From: Chitinophagaceae bacterium
GTDB lineage: Bacteria > Bacteroidota > Bacteroidia > Chitinophagales > Chitinophagaceae
DNA: 53,958 nt
Direction of reading: 5' to 3'
Assembly (NCBI GenBank): GCA_020847395.1
Contig: JADLCD010000004.1
Location: forward strand, 1-53,958
Part shown: piece by piece, positions 1 through 8,301 of the stretch
Position numbering within the stretch: the first letter of the stretch is position 1
How the letters are laid out: every line of letters begins with the position of its first letter
Translations under genes and position numbers: made by a program
The notes under the pieces: model-generated
The model's database searches: none
Seen by the model: the letters and a program-made list of their open reading frames with translations, nothing else
What the model was told of the DNA's origin: nothing

Positions 1-355
1 AATAAATAATCACTCCGGCACGTCTTTACGAGCCCGCCAGCGGGTTGTATTTAGTTTGATGTTGTTACGGCGGGAGAAGCAATCTCCTCTTTCAAAAACT
101 TATAAGAGATTGTTTCTTTCAGGCTTTTACGGCAAGCTACTTAAATGTCATCTTTATATTTAATTATTAAACATTTATCCTAACGCCGAACAACGTCTTG
201 CCGCTTTGGTCACCCCGAGGCACGAGGAGTCTATGCGTTAAGCAGGATGAGGGCAAACTACATATGAAGCGAAAATTTGGGATGCACCCATAAACACAAT
301 TCCAACTAATTCATTAATTTCATTTCCTACAATCACCGCTAATCTATATGCCTGC
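1..355. other. intergenic region with dispersed-repeat fragments
   Basis: No gene is visible. Bases 60-100 hold a fragment (GGCGGGAGAAGCAATCTCC) that resembles pieces near 41144-41163 and 41300-41325. Bases 165-295 hold a longer dispersed repeat, listed separately. The last 60 bases should carry the promoter of the following gene, but I see no convincing TAnnTTTG box. Confidence 0.6.
165..295 (+). repeat. dispersed repeat family A, copy 1
   Basis: This roughly 130-bp segment reappears, nearly base for base, in inverted orientation at about 20505-20638. The shared core includes CACGAGGAGTCTATGCGTTA here, against the complement of TAACGCATAGACCCCTCGTG there. No open frame is conserved between the copies, so it looks like a non-coding interspersed repeat rather than a gene remnant. 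Confidence 0.8.
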
Positions 356-1897
356 ATGTTAGTTAAAACTTTTGGAAGCGCTGTTTATGGAGTGGAAGCC
401 CTCACTATCACAGTTGAAGTAAATGTTACCAGCGGGCAAAAATTTTATATGGTTGGGCTTCCTGATAATGCTGTAAAGGAAAGTGAGCAACGTATAGAAA
501 GTACATTAAAAAGCATAGGTGCGTATATGCCCCGCACAAAAGTTATCATCAATCTTGCTCCCGCTGATATTAAAAAAACCGGAACTGCTTTTGATCTTCC
601 GATTGCGCTTGGTATAATGGGCGCCAGCGAACAGTTACCTAACGCAGAAAGATTATCAGAATACGTAATTATGGGTGAGCTGAGTTTGGACGGTAATGTG
701 CAACCCATTAAAGGCGCATTGCCTATTGCCATTACCGCACGCAAAGAAAAGTTTAAAGGACTGATATTACCCAGGCAAAATTGCCGCGAAGCGGGAATGG
801 TAAACAACCTGAATGTATATGGTGTAAGTCATATTGATGAAGTGATTAATTTTTTTAAGGATGAAAATTCGCTCCAACCGGTAAGCATCAATACCAAGGA
901 AGAATTTTATCAATCGCAATACAGCTTCGAAATTGATTTCAGTGATGTTAAAGGGCAGGAGAATATAAAGCGGGCATTAGAAATTACAGCAGCAGGTGGT
1001 CATAATGCTATCCTGATCGGGCCGCCCGGTGCAGGTAAAACTATGCTTGCAAAAAGATTGCCGTCTATTTTACCACCACTTACTTTGCAGGAAGCTCTGG
1101 AAACTACCAAAATACATAGCGTGGCGGGTAAACTGCCGGCAGATACAACGTTAATCTCCCGTCGCCCGTTCAGATCACCTCATCATACAGTAAGCGATGC
1201 AGCACTCGTGGGCGGCGGTGGTGTTCCTCAGCCCGGCGAAATTTCCCTGGCGCATAATGGCGTTTTATTTTTAGATGAATTGCCGGAGTTTAAAAGAACA
1301 GTGCTTGAAGTAATGCGCCAGCCAATGGAAGAAAGAAAGGTGACGATTTCGAGAGCTAAAATGGCTATAGATTTTCCTGCTAGCTTTATGCTGATCGCTT
1401 CAATGAATCCATGCCCGTGCGGTTTTTATAATCACCCCGAAAAAGAATGCAGTTGCGCGCCGGGTACGGTGCAGAAGTACCTGAATAAAATATCGGGACC
1501 ATTGCTTGACAGAATTGATTTGCATGTAGAAGTAACCCCGGTTGCTTTTTCTGCGCTTGCTACACAAAAGGCCGGAGAGGATTCGGCTACTATAAGGGAG
1601 CGGGTAATTAAAGCAAGAGATATACAGGCAAACAGGTATGAGCATACACCGGGCATTTACTGCAATGCCCAGATCAATAGTAAAATGCTTAAGGAAATTT
1701 GTGAGATTGACGGTGCAGGGCAGCAATTACTGAAAGCGGCTATGGATAAACTTAATCTTTCAGCAAGAGCTTACGACCGCATATTAAAAGTAGCCAGAAC
1801 TATAGCTGACCTCTCAGGCAGTGAAAATATAAAAACAGAATTTCTGGCGGAAGCTATACAATACCGCAGCCTCGATCGTGAGGGATGGGCGGGATAG
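356..1897 (+). CDS. comM: YifB/ComM-family Mg-chelatase-like AAA+ ATPase
   Basis: A 513-residue protein, the normal length for the family. The N-terminal ~170 residues form the Lon-protease-like ChlI domain. An AAA+ Mg-chelatase domain follows, with Walker A GPPGAGKT and Walker B LFLDELPEF. The Cys-rich CPCGFYNHPEKECSC stretch and the Mg_chelatase_C domain (sensor region LSARAYDRILKVARTIADL) complete it. In proteobacteria ComM is a hexameric helicase that drives branch migration during natural transformation; that role here is family inference. It is monocistronic: the next gene converges on it, and the gap holds a strong hairpin. Confidence 0.93.
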   Translation: MLVKTFGSAVYGVEALTITVEVNVTSGQKFYMVGLPDNAVKESEQRIESTLKSIGAYMPRTKVIINLAPADIKKTGTAFDLPIALGIMGASEQLPNAERLSEYVIMGELSLDGNVQPIKGALPIAITARKEKFKGLILPRQNCREAGMVNNLNVYGVSHIDEVINFFKDENSLQPVSINTKEEFYQSQYSFEIDFSDVKGQENIKRALEITAAGGHNAILIGPPGAGKTMLAKRLPSILPPLTLQEALETTKIHSVAGKLPADTTLISRRPFRSPHHTVSDAALVGGGGVPQPGEISLAHNGVLFLDELPEFKRTVLEVMRQPMEERKVTISRAKMAIDFPASFMLIASMNPCPCGFYNHPEKECSCAPGTVQKYLNKISGPLLDRIDLHVEVTPVAFSALATQKAGEDSATIRERVIKARDIQANRYEHTPGIYCNAQINSKMLKEICEIDGAGQQLLKAAMDKLNLSARAYDRILKVARTIADLSGSENIKTEFLAEAIQYRSLDREGWAG

Positions 1898-2181
1898 CTG
1901 TTAGCTATCAGCCGTCAGCAACCAGCTATGAGCTATCAGCTTTGGAAATGAGTGCCAGCAAACATGTCTCACATCTCACATTTCACCTGTTCACCATTGC
2001 CTATTCACTATTCAGTGTCAATGGTAATACAGTTCGCAATAAACCTATAAGGTTTTGCCGCCCGGCAAACCTTATAGGTTTCACAGCGACTTTATAGCAG
2101 GGCAAGACATTCACTTTTTACTTCTCACTTCTCACCTATTCACTATTCACCTCTGCCTTTCTTACTACTTATCCCTATTCT
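1898..2181. repeat. convergent intergenic spacer: low-complexity TCAC-rich tracts and hairpin
   Basis: The spacer lies between two convergent genes. It contains imperfect AGCTATCAGC-type words (1902-1940) and two TTCACTATTCAC-rich tracts (about 1966-2018 and 2110-2157). Such drifting low-complexity words look like slippage products. Short open frames across it have repetitive composition and are not credible genes. Confidence 0.65.
2041..2081. terminator. long near-perfect hairpin between convergent genes
   Basis: AAACCTATAAGG at 2041-2052 pairs with CCTTATAGGTTT at 2070-2081. The inner arms also pair, so the stem reaches about 19 bp with a tiny loop. Its position suggests a bidirectional terminator, but the length and symmetry also fit a REP-like mobile palindrome. 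There is no clean T-tract. Confidence 0.6.
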
Positions 2182-3015
2182 CTAATAATCCCCCAGCGTT
2201 TCCGGCAACTGCTCCAGTGCTTTTTTTAATTGTTCGTCATTGGGCGCAATGCCATGCCATTCGTGGTGGCCTTCCATAAAATCAACCCCCTTACCCATTA
2301 TGGTATGCATCATAATACCAATAGGTTTCCCCTGGCCGGTGAGCGCTTTGGCTTCATTAAGTGTGGCAATTAATTCATCCATATCATTGCCATTGGCTTG
2401 CAATGTAACCCATCCAAACGCCTCAAATTTTTTACGGATATCTCCCAGCGACATTACCTGGTATGTAGGGCCGTCAATCTGCTGACCGTTCCAGTCAACC
2501 GTTGAAATAAGATTATCTACTTTATGGTGAGCCGCAAACATGATAGCTTCCCAGTTTTGTCCTTCATCTAATTCACCATCTCCATGCAAAGAATACACAA
2601 GGCGGTCGTCATTATTCAATTTTTTTGCCAGTGCCGCGCCAATAGCCACACTCATACCCTGCCCGAGAGAACCCGAAGCAACCCTTATACCAGGCAAATG
2701 TTCGTGTGTGGTGGGGTGCCCCTGCAGCCTGGAATTTAATTTGCGAAAAGTAGAAAGCTCCTGTAAGGGAAAATATCCTGAGCGGGCAAGCGTAGCATAA
2801 AAAACAGGTGATATATGCCCGTTTGAAAGAAAAAACAAGTCTTCGCCTTTGCCATCCATAGTAAAATCAGGATTATGCTTCATCACATCAAAATATAATG
2901 CAGTAAAATAATCCGCACATCCCAGCGAACCGCCGGGGTGTCCACTCTGGCAGGCATGAACCATTCTTACTATATCTCTTCTTATCTGGGTAGCTATGTC
3001 TTTTAATTCTGGCAT
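2182..3015 (-). CDS. transketolase, N-terminal (thiamine-diphosphate) subunit
   Basis: About 277 residues, matching the N-terminal half of a split transketolase. Seen motifs are SGHPGGSLGCADYFTALYF near the start and the ThDP/Mg site HGDGELDEGQNWEA. A C-terminal-type linker, GHHEWHGIAPND, lies near the end. The start at MPELKDIATQIRRD is preferred because family members begin just before this helix; an upstream ATG at 3039 is possible. The reaction is two-carbon ketol transfer in the pentose phosphate pathway, requiring a C-terminal partner that supplies the pyrimidine-binding domain. That partner is not adjacent: the next gene downstream is the convergent comM. Confidence 0.9.
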   Translation of the reverse strand: MPELKDIATQIRRDIVRMVHACQSGHPGGSLGCADYFTALYFDVMKHNPDFTMDGKGEDLFFLSNGHISPVFYATLARSGYFPLQELSTFRKLNSRLQGHPTTHEHLPGIRVASGSLGQGMSVAIGAALAKKLNNDDRLVYSLHGDGELDEGQNWEAIMFAAHHKVDNLISTVDWNGQQIDGPTYQVMSLGDIRKKFEAFGWVTLQANGNDMDELIATLNEAKALTGQGKPIGIMMHTIMGKGVDFMEGHHEWHGIAPNDEQLKKALEQLPETLGDY

Positions 3016-3245
3016 AATTATTTCGTTTAAATCTGCCAAAGCTAAAAATAAACTTGTTTAATAAATCGGTGAAACTGCTTTTTTTGAAGAAATATAATTA
3101 TATACACCAATAATAGATACCCTACCCGGATCGTTTTATGTACAAAGAAAAACTCTTAAAGTTTAGCCAAAAAGCACTTGATTTTAAACAGTTTTACATA
3201 AGTGAATGAAATATCATATTTTCGCATCTCTTTAAATACCCTCTA

Positions 3246-4376
3246 ATGGAGCTTATATTGTTGGGAACATTGCTGGCTTTTGTAATAACCTATGCTGCCA
3301 TACCTGTAATTATTAATGTATCTACCATCAAAAAATTATTTGATGTTCCCAACGCAAGAAAGGTTCATGTAATACCTGTTCCATCTTTGGGTGGGTTGGG
3401 TATTTTTGCCGGTTTTATTATTGCATGTCTTATTGCTATACCATTGGATTCAGCTCCTGCTTTTCAATATTTTTTTGCAGCCGCACTTATTACATTTTTC
3501 CTGGGTTTAAAAGATGATATTCTCGTGCTCACTCCCATGAAGAAACTGATAGGACAGGTTGTAACAGCTTTTGTAATTATTTATAAAGGAGGAATTGCAA
3601 TAAAAAGCATGCACGGGTTTTTAGGTGTATATGACTTACCGGAAGCCATCAGCCTTGCACTAACGTATTTAACCGTAATTGTTATTATCAATTCATTTAA
3701 TTTAATTGATGGCGTGGATGGCCTGGCAGCAGGTTTGGGAATATTTACAACACTGTGTTTTGGCACTTATTTTTACATTAACCAGCAACCGCAGTTTGCC
3801 ACCTTAGCCTTTACCATGACAGGCAGTTTATTGGCCTTCCTGATATTTAACCGTTCTCCGGCAAAAATTTTCATGGGCGATACCGGCTCTTTACTGGTAG
3901 GATTAATAAATGCTATTCTTGTAATTCATTTTATTGATGTAGCCGGCAACCCGGGAATGGTTATGCAGTTTAAAGCTGCGCCTGCAATAGGTGTTGCTGT
4001 TTTAATTATTCCTTTGTTTGATACTTTACGCGTGTTTTCTATCCGCATATTAAGCCGTCGTTCTCCCTTTAGCCCGGATCGTAATCACATACATCATATT
4101 CTGCTCGACAGGGGGATGAACCATAAAACGGTTAGCCTTACACTTATTCTTGCCAATATTTTTTTTGTAGTATTGGCATATACGCTCGCAGATATCAATA
4201 TCAATTTACTTATTGGTATTTTGTTTAGCTGCGCATTAGGTGCTTTTGCAATTGCTTACTACTATCGCAAACCTATGTTTGTTGTTGCAGGCAATAATGG
4301 TGATATTATTCAGATAGAATCTCATTCAAGGATATTACCACTTTCCAAAGCAAAAAAGGCCGCGGAACAGAACTAA
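3246..4376 (+). CDS. MraY/WecA-family polyprenyl-phosphate sugar-1-phosphate transferase
   Basis: A 376-residue multipass membrane protein of glycosyltransferase family 4. Characteristic cytoplasmic-loop motifs are visible: DVPNARKVHVIPVPSLGG, GLKDDIL, NSFNLIDGVDGLAAGLG, FMGDTGSL and the His motif RNHIHHILLDRG. The HIHH motif and the absence of MraY-specific loops favour WecA-like transfer of GlcNAc-1-phosphate (or a related sugar) to undecaprenyl phosphate. This starts an O-antigen, capsule or exopolysaccharide unit. No other polysaccharide genes are near, so the pathway stays open. A near-consensus -7 box (TATTTTCG, 3217-3224) precedes it. Confidence 0.9.
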   Translation: MELILLGTLLAFVITYAAIPVIINVSTIKKLFDVPNARKVHVIPVPSLGGLGIFAGFIIACLIAIPLDSAPAFQYFFAAALITFFLGLKDDILVLTPMKKLIGQVVTAFVIIYKGGIAIKSMHGFLGVYDLPEAISLALTYLTVIVIINSFNLIDGVDGLAAGLGIFTTLCFGTYFYINQQPQFATLAFTMTGSLLAFLIFNRSPAKIFMGDTGSLLVGLINAILVIHFIDVAGNPGMVMQFKAAPAIGVAVLIIPLFDTLRVFSIRILSRRSPFSPDRNHIHHILLDRGMNHKTVSLTLILANIFFVVLAYTLADININLLIGILFSCALGAFAIAYYYRKPMFVVAGNNGDIIQIESHSRILPLSKAKKAAEQN

Positions 4377-4429
4377 CGCATGTTTAGTTTTTTAACATCG
4401 CATTCATTAGATTTGCAGCCCATAAATCA

Positions 4430-4999
4430 ATGCGTATGTCAGAAGAAGTATCGCTTGTTTTCGATGTTTGCGAAGACAGTATGAGTAAAGCCATCAGTCA
4501 TCTGGAAACAGAATTAGTAAAAATAAGAGCCGGCAGAGCAAACCCTCAAATGCTTGACGGGCTTGTTGTTGATTATTACGGATCTCCAACTCCCATTAGC
4601 CAGGTGGGCAATATAACAGTGGCGGATGCACGCACTTTGACAATACAGCCCTGGGAAAAAAACATGCTTCAACCCATTGAACGCTCCATCATAGCTGCCA
4701 ATATTGGTGTTACTCCGCAAAACGACGGAACCATCATTCGTATATTTTTACCACCACTTACAGAAGAGCGCAGAAAAGAATTGGTTAAAAGAGTAAATGC
4801 CGAAGGAGAGCATTCAAAAGTAGCTATCAGGAATATTAGGAGAGACAGTATTGAAGATATAAAGAAACTACAGAAAAACGGGCTAAGTGAAGATGTTGCC
4901 AAAGATGCTGAAAAAGATATTCAGCAACTAACGGACAAGTATACCGCGCTTATCGATAAGCATCTTGCTGCTAAGGAAAAAGAGATAATGGTTGTATAA
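4430..4999 (+). CDS. frr: ribosome recycling factor
   Basis: 189 residues, the typical RRF length. Family signatures are visible: a long N-terminal helix (MSKAISHLETELVKIRAGRA), the hinge and domain II with YYGSPTPISQVGNITV and the PWEKNML segment, and the C-terminal helix ERRKELVKRVNAEGEHSKVA. Together with EF-G, RRF splits the post-termination ribosome. The start may be the second ATG (4436), which removes only two residues. A PPK2 gene follows 40 bases downstream on the same strand and may be co-transcribed. Confidence 0.96.
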   Translation: MRMSEEVSLVFDVCEDSMSKAISHLETELVKIRAGRANPQMLDGLVVDYYGSPTPISQVGNITVADARTLTIQPWEKNMLQPIERSIIAANIGVTPQNDGTIIRIFLPPLTEERRKELVKRVNAEGEHSKVAIRNIRRDSIEDIKKLQKNGLSEDVAKDAEKDIQQLTDKYTALIDKHLAAKEKEIMVV

Positions 5000-5039
5000 T
5001 ACCGCTGTAATAATTTTAAGTTTTTACAAAAAACAGTAT

Positions 5040-5792
5040 ATGCCTATAAAGCTAAAAAAGATCAGCACCAATGCTCCTGCAAAGCTTGATAAAGAAAAAA
5101 CAGCATTAAAAACTGCTAAAATGCTGGCGGAGCTCGATGATTTGCAAAATCTTTTATTTGCTGAAGGTAAACATGCTTTACTTATTGTACTACAGGGTAT
5201 GGATGCCAGTGGTAAGGATGGCGCCATCAGCAATGTTTTCGGTAAACTGAATCCGCAGGGCGTTACAGTAAAATCTTTTAAAGTACCTACCAAAGAAGAA
5301 TTATCGCACGACTTTTTATGGCGTATACATGCCACCGCTCCTGCCAAAGGAATGATACAGGTATTTAACCGTTCGCATTATGAAGATATACTGGTAACAC
5401 GGGTGCATAAATGGTGTGATGATAAAACGGCGAAGAAGAGAATGAGTGCTATTAATGATTTTGAAAAACTGCTTACAGAACACGGCAATACGCATATCCT
5501 CAAATTCTATTTGCATATTTCTCCTGAGGAACAGCAACAGCGCTTGCAGGAAAGAACACATGACCCCAAAAAGATGTGGAAGTATAATGAAAATGATCTT
5601 GCGGAAGCAAAACTCTGGAAAACGTATATGAAAATGTATGAAGCATGTTTTGCCGCATGCAACAAAATACCCTGGCATATTATTCCTGCTGACCAAAACT
5701 GGTATAAAGAATATCTTATAACCAATCATGTGTTTAACCTTTTAAAAGGGCTGAACATGAAATATCCCACATTACCGCCAGCTTCAAAGTAG
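5040..5792 (+). CDS. PPK2-family polyphosphate kinase
   Basis: About 250 residues from MPIKLKKIS. The frame is open upstream to 4992, overlapping frr, but the extra residues look non-homologous. Motifs are the Walker A-like LQGMDASGKDGAI, the lid region HDFLWRIHATAPAKG, the Walker B-like VFNRSHYEDI, and DPKKMWKYNENDLAEAKLW. PPK2 enzymes transfer phosphate from polyphosphate to nucleoside mono- or diphosphates (or the reverse). The single-domain size fits class I or III; I cannot separate the two from motifs alone. Confidence 0.9.
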   Translation: MPIKLKKISTNAPAKLDKEKTALKTAKMLAELDDLQNLLFAEGKHALLIVLQGMDASGKDGAISNVFGKLNPQGVTVKSFKVPTKEELSHDFLWRIHATAPAKGMIQVFNRSHYEDILVTRVHKWCDDKTAKKRMSAINDFEKLLTEHGNTHILKFYLHISPEEQQQRLQERTHDPKKMWKYNENDLAEAKLWKTYMKMYEACFAACNKIPWHIIPADQNWYKEYLITNHVFNLLKGLNMKYPTLPPASK

Positions 5793-5867
5793 CCGGCTCT
5801 TAAACTTATCGTGTATTAGTTGTGAATAAATCCATAACATAAACGAATTAGGGTATTTGTTCATTTG

Positions 5868-5875
5868 TATATTTG
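5868..5875 (+). promoter_or_regulatory. Bacteroidota-type -7 box (TATATTTG) for mscL
   Basis: TATATTTG matches the TAnnTTTG -7 consensus exactly. It overlaps the upstream in-frame start candidate at 5873, which argues that translation begins at 5912 instead. No good -33 TTTG is seen at the right distance. Confidence 0.5.
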
Positions 5876-5911
5876 GTGCTTGAAATATTTAAAACACTAA
5901 AATTAAAATTT

Positions 5912-6280
5912 ATGGGCTTTTTTAAAGAGTTTAAAGAATTTGCCATGAAAGGCAACATAGTTGACTTAGCCGTTGCCGTTATAATTGGTGGCGCATTTGG
6001 CAAAATCGTTACAGCACTTACTGATACCATCATCATGCCGATCATAAGCTTAATTATAGGAAAGGGTGGGGTGTCTGATATAAAGTTCACTGTTGGAGAA
6101 ACGGTATTCCCTATCGGAGGTTTTCTGCAGGCAATCATTGACTTTATATTAATCGCGTTGGTTTTATTTATTATTATCAGATCACTGAATTCTGTTATGA
6201 AAAAGACTCCTCCCCCTCCGGCAGGACCATCTTCTACAGATAAATTATTGATGGAAATCCGTGATGAATTAAAAAAATAA
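5912..6280 (+). CDS. mscL: large-conductance mechanosensitive channel
   Basis: 122 residues from MGFFKEFKEFAMKG. The N-terminal amphipathic helix leads into TM1 (NIVDLAVAVIIGGAFGKIV), the gate helix of MscL. A periplasmic loop, TM2 (FILIALVLFIIIR) and a charged C-terminal bundle helix (DKLLMEIRDELKK) follow. The pentameric channel opens under membrane tension and releases solutes on hypo-osmotic shock. The start at 5912 is chosen because the longer frame from 5873 overlaps the likely promoter. A PPPP stretch sits just before the C-terminal helix. Confidence 0.95.
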   Translation: MGFFKEFKEFAMKGNIVDLAVAVIIGGAFGKIVTALTDTIIMPIISLIIGKGGVSDIKFTVGETVFPIGGFLQAIIDFILIALVLFIIIRSLNSVMKKTPPPPAGPSSTDKLLMEIRDELKK

Positions 6281-6326
6281 TTCCTTCCGGCAACTATCTG
6301 GCACAATTTTAAGTCTTGCCATATGC

Positions 6327-6359
6327 ATAGAGCGATTAATCAATTATTAATCGCTCTAT
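6327..6359 (+). terminator. hairpin terminator after mscL
   Basis: ATAGAGCGATTAAT (6327-6340) and ATTAATCGCTCTAT (6346-6359) form a perfect 14-bp stem with a 5-base loop. It lies 46 bases after the mscL stop and 33 bases before the next start. Confidence 0.8.
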
Positions 6360-6392
6360 ATCTTAATTTTTATTGCGCAAAATTTTTTAGCT

Positions 6393-7349
6393 ATGAAGAA
6401 AATGTTATGGAGTTTACTCCTATGTTCTGCCGTATGTGCGGGCACTACCGTTAACGCACAGGATGCAACAGTAAAAGACATGAAAGATGCATCTGGCAAG
6501 GCAATCGAAAAAGATCCTAATGACACTATTCCGCAGGTTTGGAAAAAGGGTGGCCTGATAAGCCTTAATGTAAACCAGGGTGCGCTCAGCAATTGGGCGG
6601 CAGGAGGTGATAAATCGTCTCTTTCTATTGCATCACTTATCAACCTTTACGCTTTTTACAAAAAAGATAAGAACATTTGGGACAACACCCTCGATCTTGC
6701 ATATGGAATGGTAAACACTACCAGTTTAGGAACACGCAAATCTGATGACAGAATTGATTTTCTTTCCAAATATGGTTACCAGATAAGCCCTAAAAACTGG
6801 TATGTTGGCGCTTTATTTAATTTCAGAACGCAGTTTACGGAAGGATACAGTTACCCGGAAGGAAACCCGAAAATAAAGACCTCCAATTTATTTGCTCCGG
6901 CATATATTCTGCTATCGCCCAACATTACGTATCAGCCTTCAGAAAATTTTTCCGTTTCTCTCTCACCTGCAACGGCAAGGTGGACGATTGTGACAGATGA
7001 CTACTTGTCTTCAGTTGGTGCATTTGGTGTAGATCCGGGGAAGAAAGCGAAAACAGAATTTGGTGCATTTGCTTCTGTGGGATATAAAACGAAATTAAGT
7101 GAAACCGCTTCTTACCAGGGCCGTTTGGATTTATTTTCAAACTACCTGAAGAATCCTCAAAACATTGACTTATATCTTACGAATGTATTATTGGTAAAAG
7201 TAAGCGGGCTGATCACCGTTAGCCTTTCTCTTGATATGATATATGATGATGATGTGAAAACTATCGACAAAGATGGCAATACCCGCGGAGCTAAACCGCA
7301 ATTAAAAGAAATGATGGGAATAGGTTTGGCATACAGGTTTAAAAATTAA
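6393..7349 (+). CDS. DUF3078 outer-membrane protein
   Basis: 318 residues with a signal peptide (MKKMLWSLLLCSAVCAGTTV, cleaved near NAQ). It then shows the DUF3078 hallmarks: VWKKGGLISLNVNQGALSNW and WAAGGDKSSLS near the front, then alternating beta-barrel strands ending in the aromatic-rich IGLAYRFKN. DUF3078 proteins are Bacteroidota-specific and of unknown function; the strand pattern and terminal aromatic fit an outer-membrane barrel. It is bracketed by hairpins on both sides, so it is probably monocistronic. Confidence 0.85.
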   Translation: MKKMLWSLLLCSAVCAGTTVNAQDATVKDMKDASGKAIEKDPNDTIPQVWKKGGLISLNVNQGALSNWAAGGDKSSLSIASLINLYAFYKKDKNIWDNTLDLAYGMVNTTSLGTRKSDDRIDFLSKYGYQISPKNWYVGALFNFRTQFTEGYSYPEGNPKIKTSNLFAPAYILLSPNITYQPSENFSVSLSPATARWTIVTDDYLSSVGAFGVDPGKKAKTEFGAFASVGYKTKLSETASYQGRLDLFSNYLKNPQNIDLYLTNVLLVKVSGLITVSLSLDMIYDDDVKTIDKDGNTRGAKPQLKEMMGIGLAYRFKN

Positions 7350-7368
7350 TCTTGTTTCATACATTTGT

Positions 7369-7406
7369 TGCGTCCTGCATTGTTGTTTATTACGATGCAG
7401 GACGTA
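7369..7406 (+). terminator. hairpin terminator between DUF3078 gene and scpA
   Basis: CGTCCTGCAT (7371-7380) pairs perfectly with ATGCAGGACG (7395-7404) across a 14-base loop, directly after the DUF3078 stop. It leaves only about 20 bases before the scpA start. Confidence 0.65.
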
Positions 7407-7425
7407 ACCATTTTAAAAGTATAAT

Positions 7426-8211
7426 GTGAATACTGAATCTTATCAAATTAAGTTGCCGCAGTTTGAAGGTCCATTTGATTTGCTGCTGTTTTTTATAGAG
7501 CGTGATGAATTAGATATTTATGATATACAGATTACAAAAATCATCAATGATTTTTTGGCGTATATGCATAATGCTGAAGAAACCAATATTGAGTTGAGCA
7601 GCGAATTTATCCTGTTTGTTTCAACCCTTATGCGCATTAAAGCAAAAATGCTTTTACCGCGTAAAGAGTTGGATGCACAGGGTAATGAAATTGATCCACG
7701 CCAGGAATTGATTGATAAGATTCTTGAATACAAACGCTTTAAAGAAGTTTCGGTAAAGATGGCTGAGATGGAAGCCATCAGGATGCTGATGGTAAAACGT
7801 GGCAATATTCAGAAAGAAATAATGCAGGTAGGTGAAGAAGCGGGTGAGGGAACCGAAATTCAAACCATTACCATGTTTAAGCTGATGAAGGCTTTTGAAA
7901 AGGTAATGCAGCGCCTGTATGACCGCAACAATAGACCGCAGCACGTTGTATACAAGTACAGCTATACCATGGAAGGCAGCAGGGAGTATATGCTTGATAT
8001 GTTGCTTCGCGAAAAAACAGTAACCTTCGAAAAAATATTTGATGTTTGCGAAAACCGCATACATGCTATCTTTCTTTTTCTTTCTATGCTTGAACTTATT
8101 CAGCAAAAGTATATGCATATTATTACAGGTGAAGGCAGAAATAATTTTATAGTTGAGTGGAATGAGAACAGGGAAGAAGAAATTGAAGTAGCATTACCCG
8201 GAGAAGGATAG
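7426..8211 (+). CDS. scpA: segregation and condensation protein A (kleisin)
   Basis: 261 residues. The N-terminal kleisin helix appears as YQIKLPQFEGPFDLLLFFIERDELDIYDI, an excellent ScpA match, followed by ELSSEFILFVSTLMRIKAKMLLPR. The C-terminal winged helix (VTFEKIFDVCE, IFLFLSMLELIQQ) contacts the SMC head. ScpA joins SMC and ScpB in the chromosome condensin. The start codon is GTG; the overlapping ATG two bases upstream is followed at once by a stop. No scpB or smc lies nearby. Confidence 0.94.
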   Translation: MNTESYQIKLPQFEGPFDLLLFFIERDELDIYDIQITKIINDFLAYMHNAEETNIELSSEFILFVSTLMRIKAKMLLPRKELDAQGNEIDPRQELIDKILEYKRFKEVSVKMAEMEAIRMLMVKRGNIQKEIMQVGEEAGEGTEIQTITMFKLMKAFEKVMQRLYDRNNRPQHVVYKYSYTMEGSREYMLDMLLREKTVTFEKIFDVCENRIHAIFLFLSMLELIQQKYMHIITGEGRNNFIVEWNENREEEIEVALPGEG

Positions 8212-8301
8212 TATAATTGTCGCAGTTAATATCTCTCCAAAATATAATGCGGGCCCCCAAACAATCCGTAATTTTACAAATAGCCGATATATAAATAGTA
8301 T

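Noticed and set aside
445-807. Open frame on the minus strand inside comM
   Set aside because: It mirrors the conserved comM coding frame, has no homology pattern and no promoter.
1898-2279. Short plus-strand frames in the comM-transketolase spacer
   Set aside because: They consist of low-complexity TCAC words and run into the antisense of transketolase.
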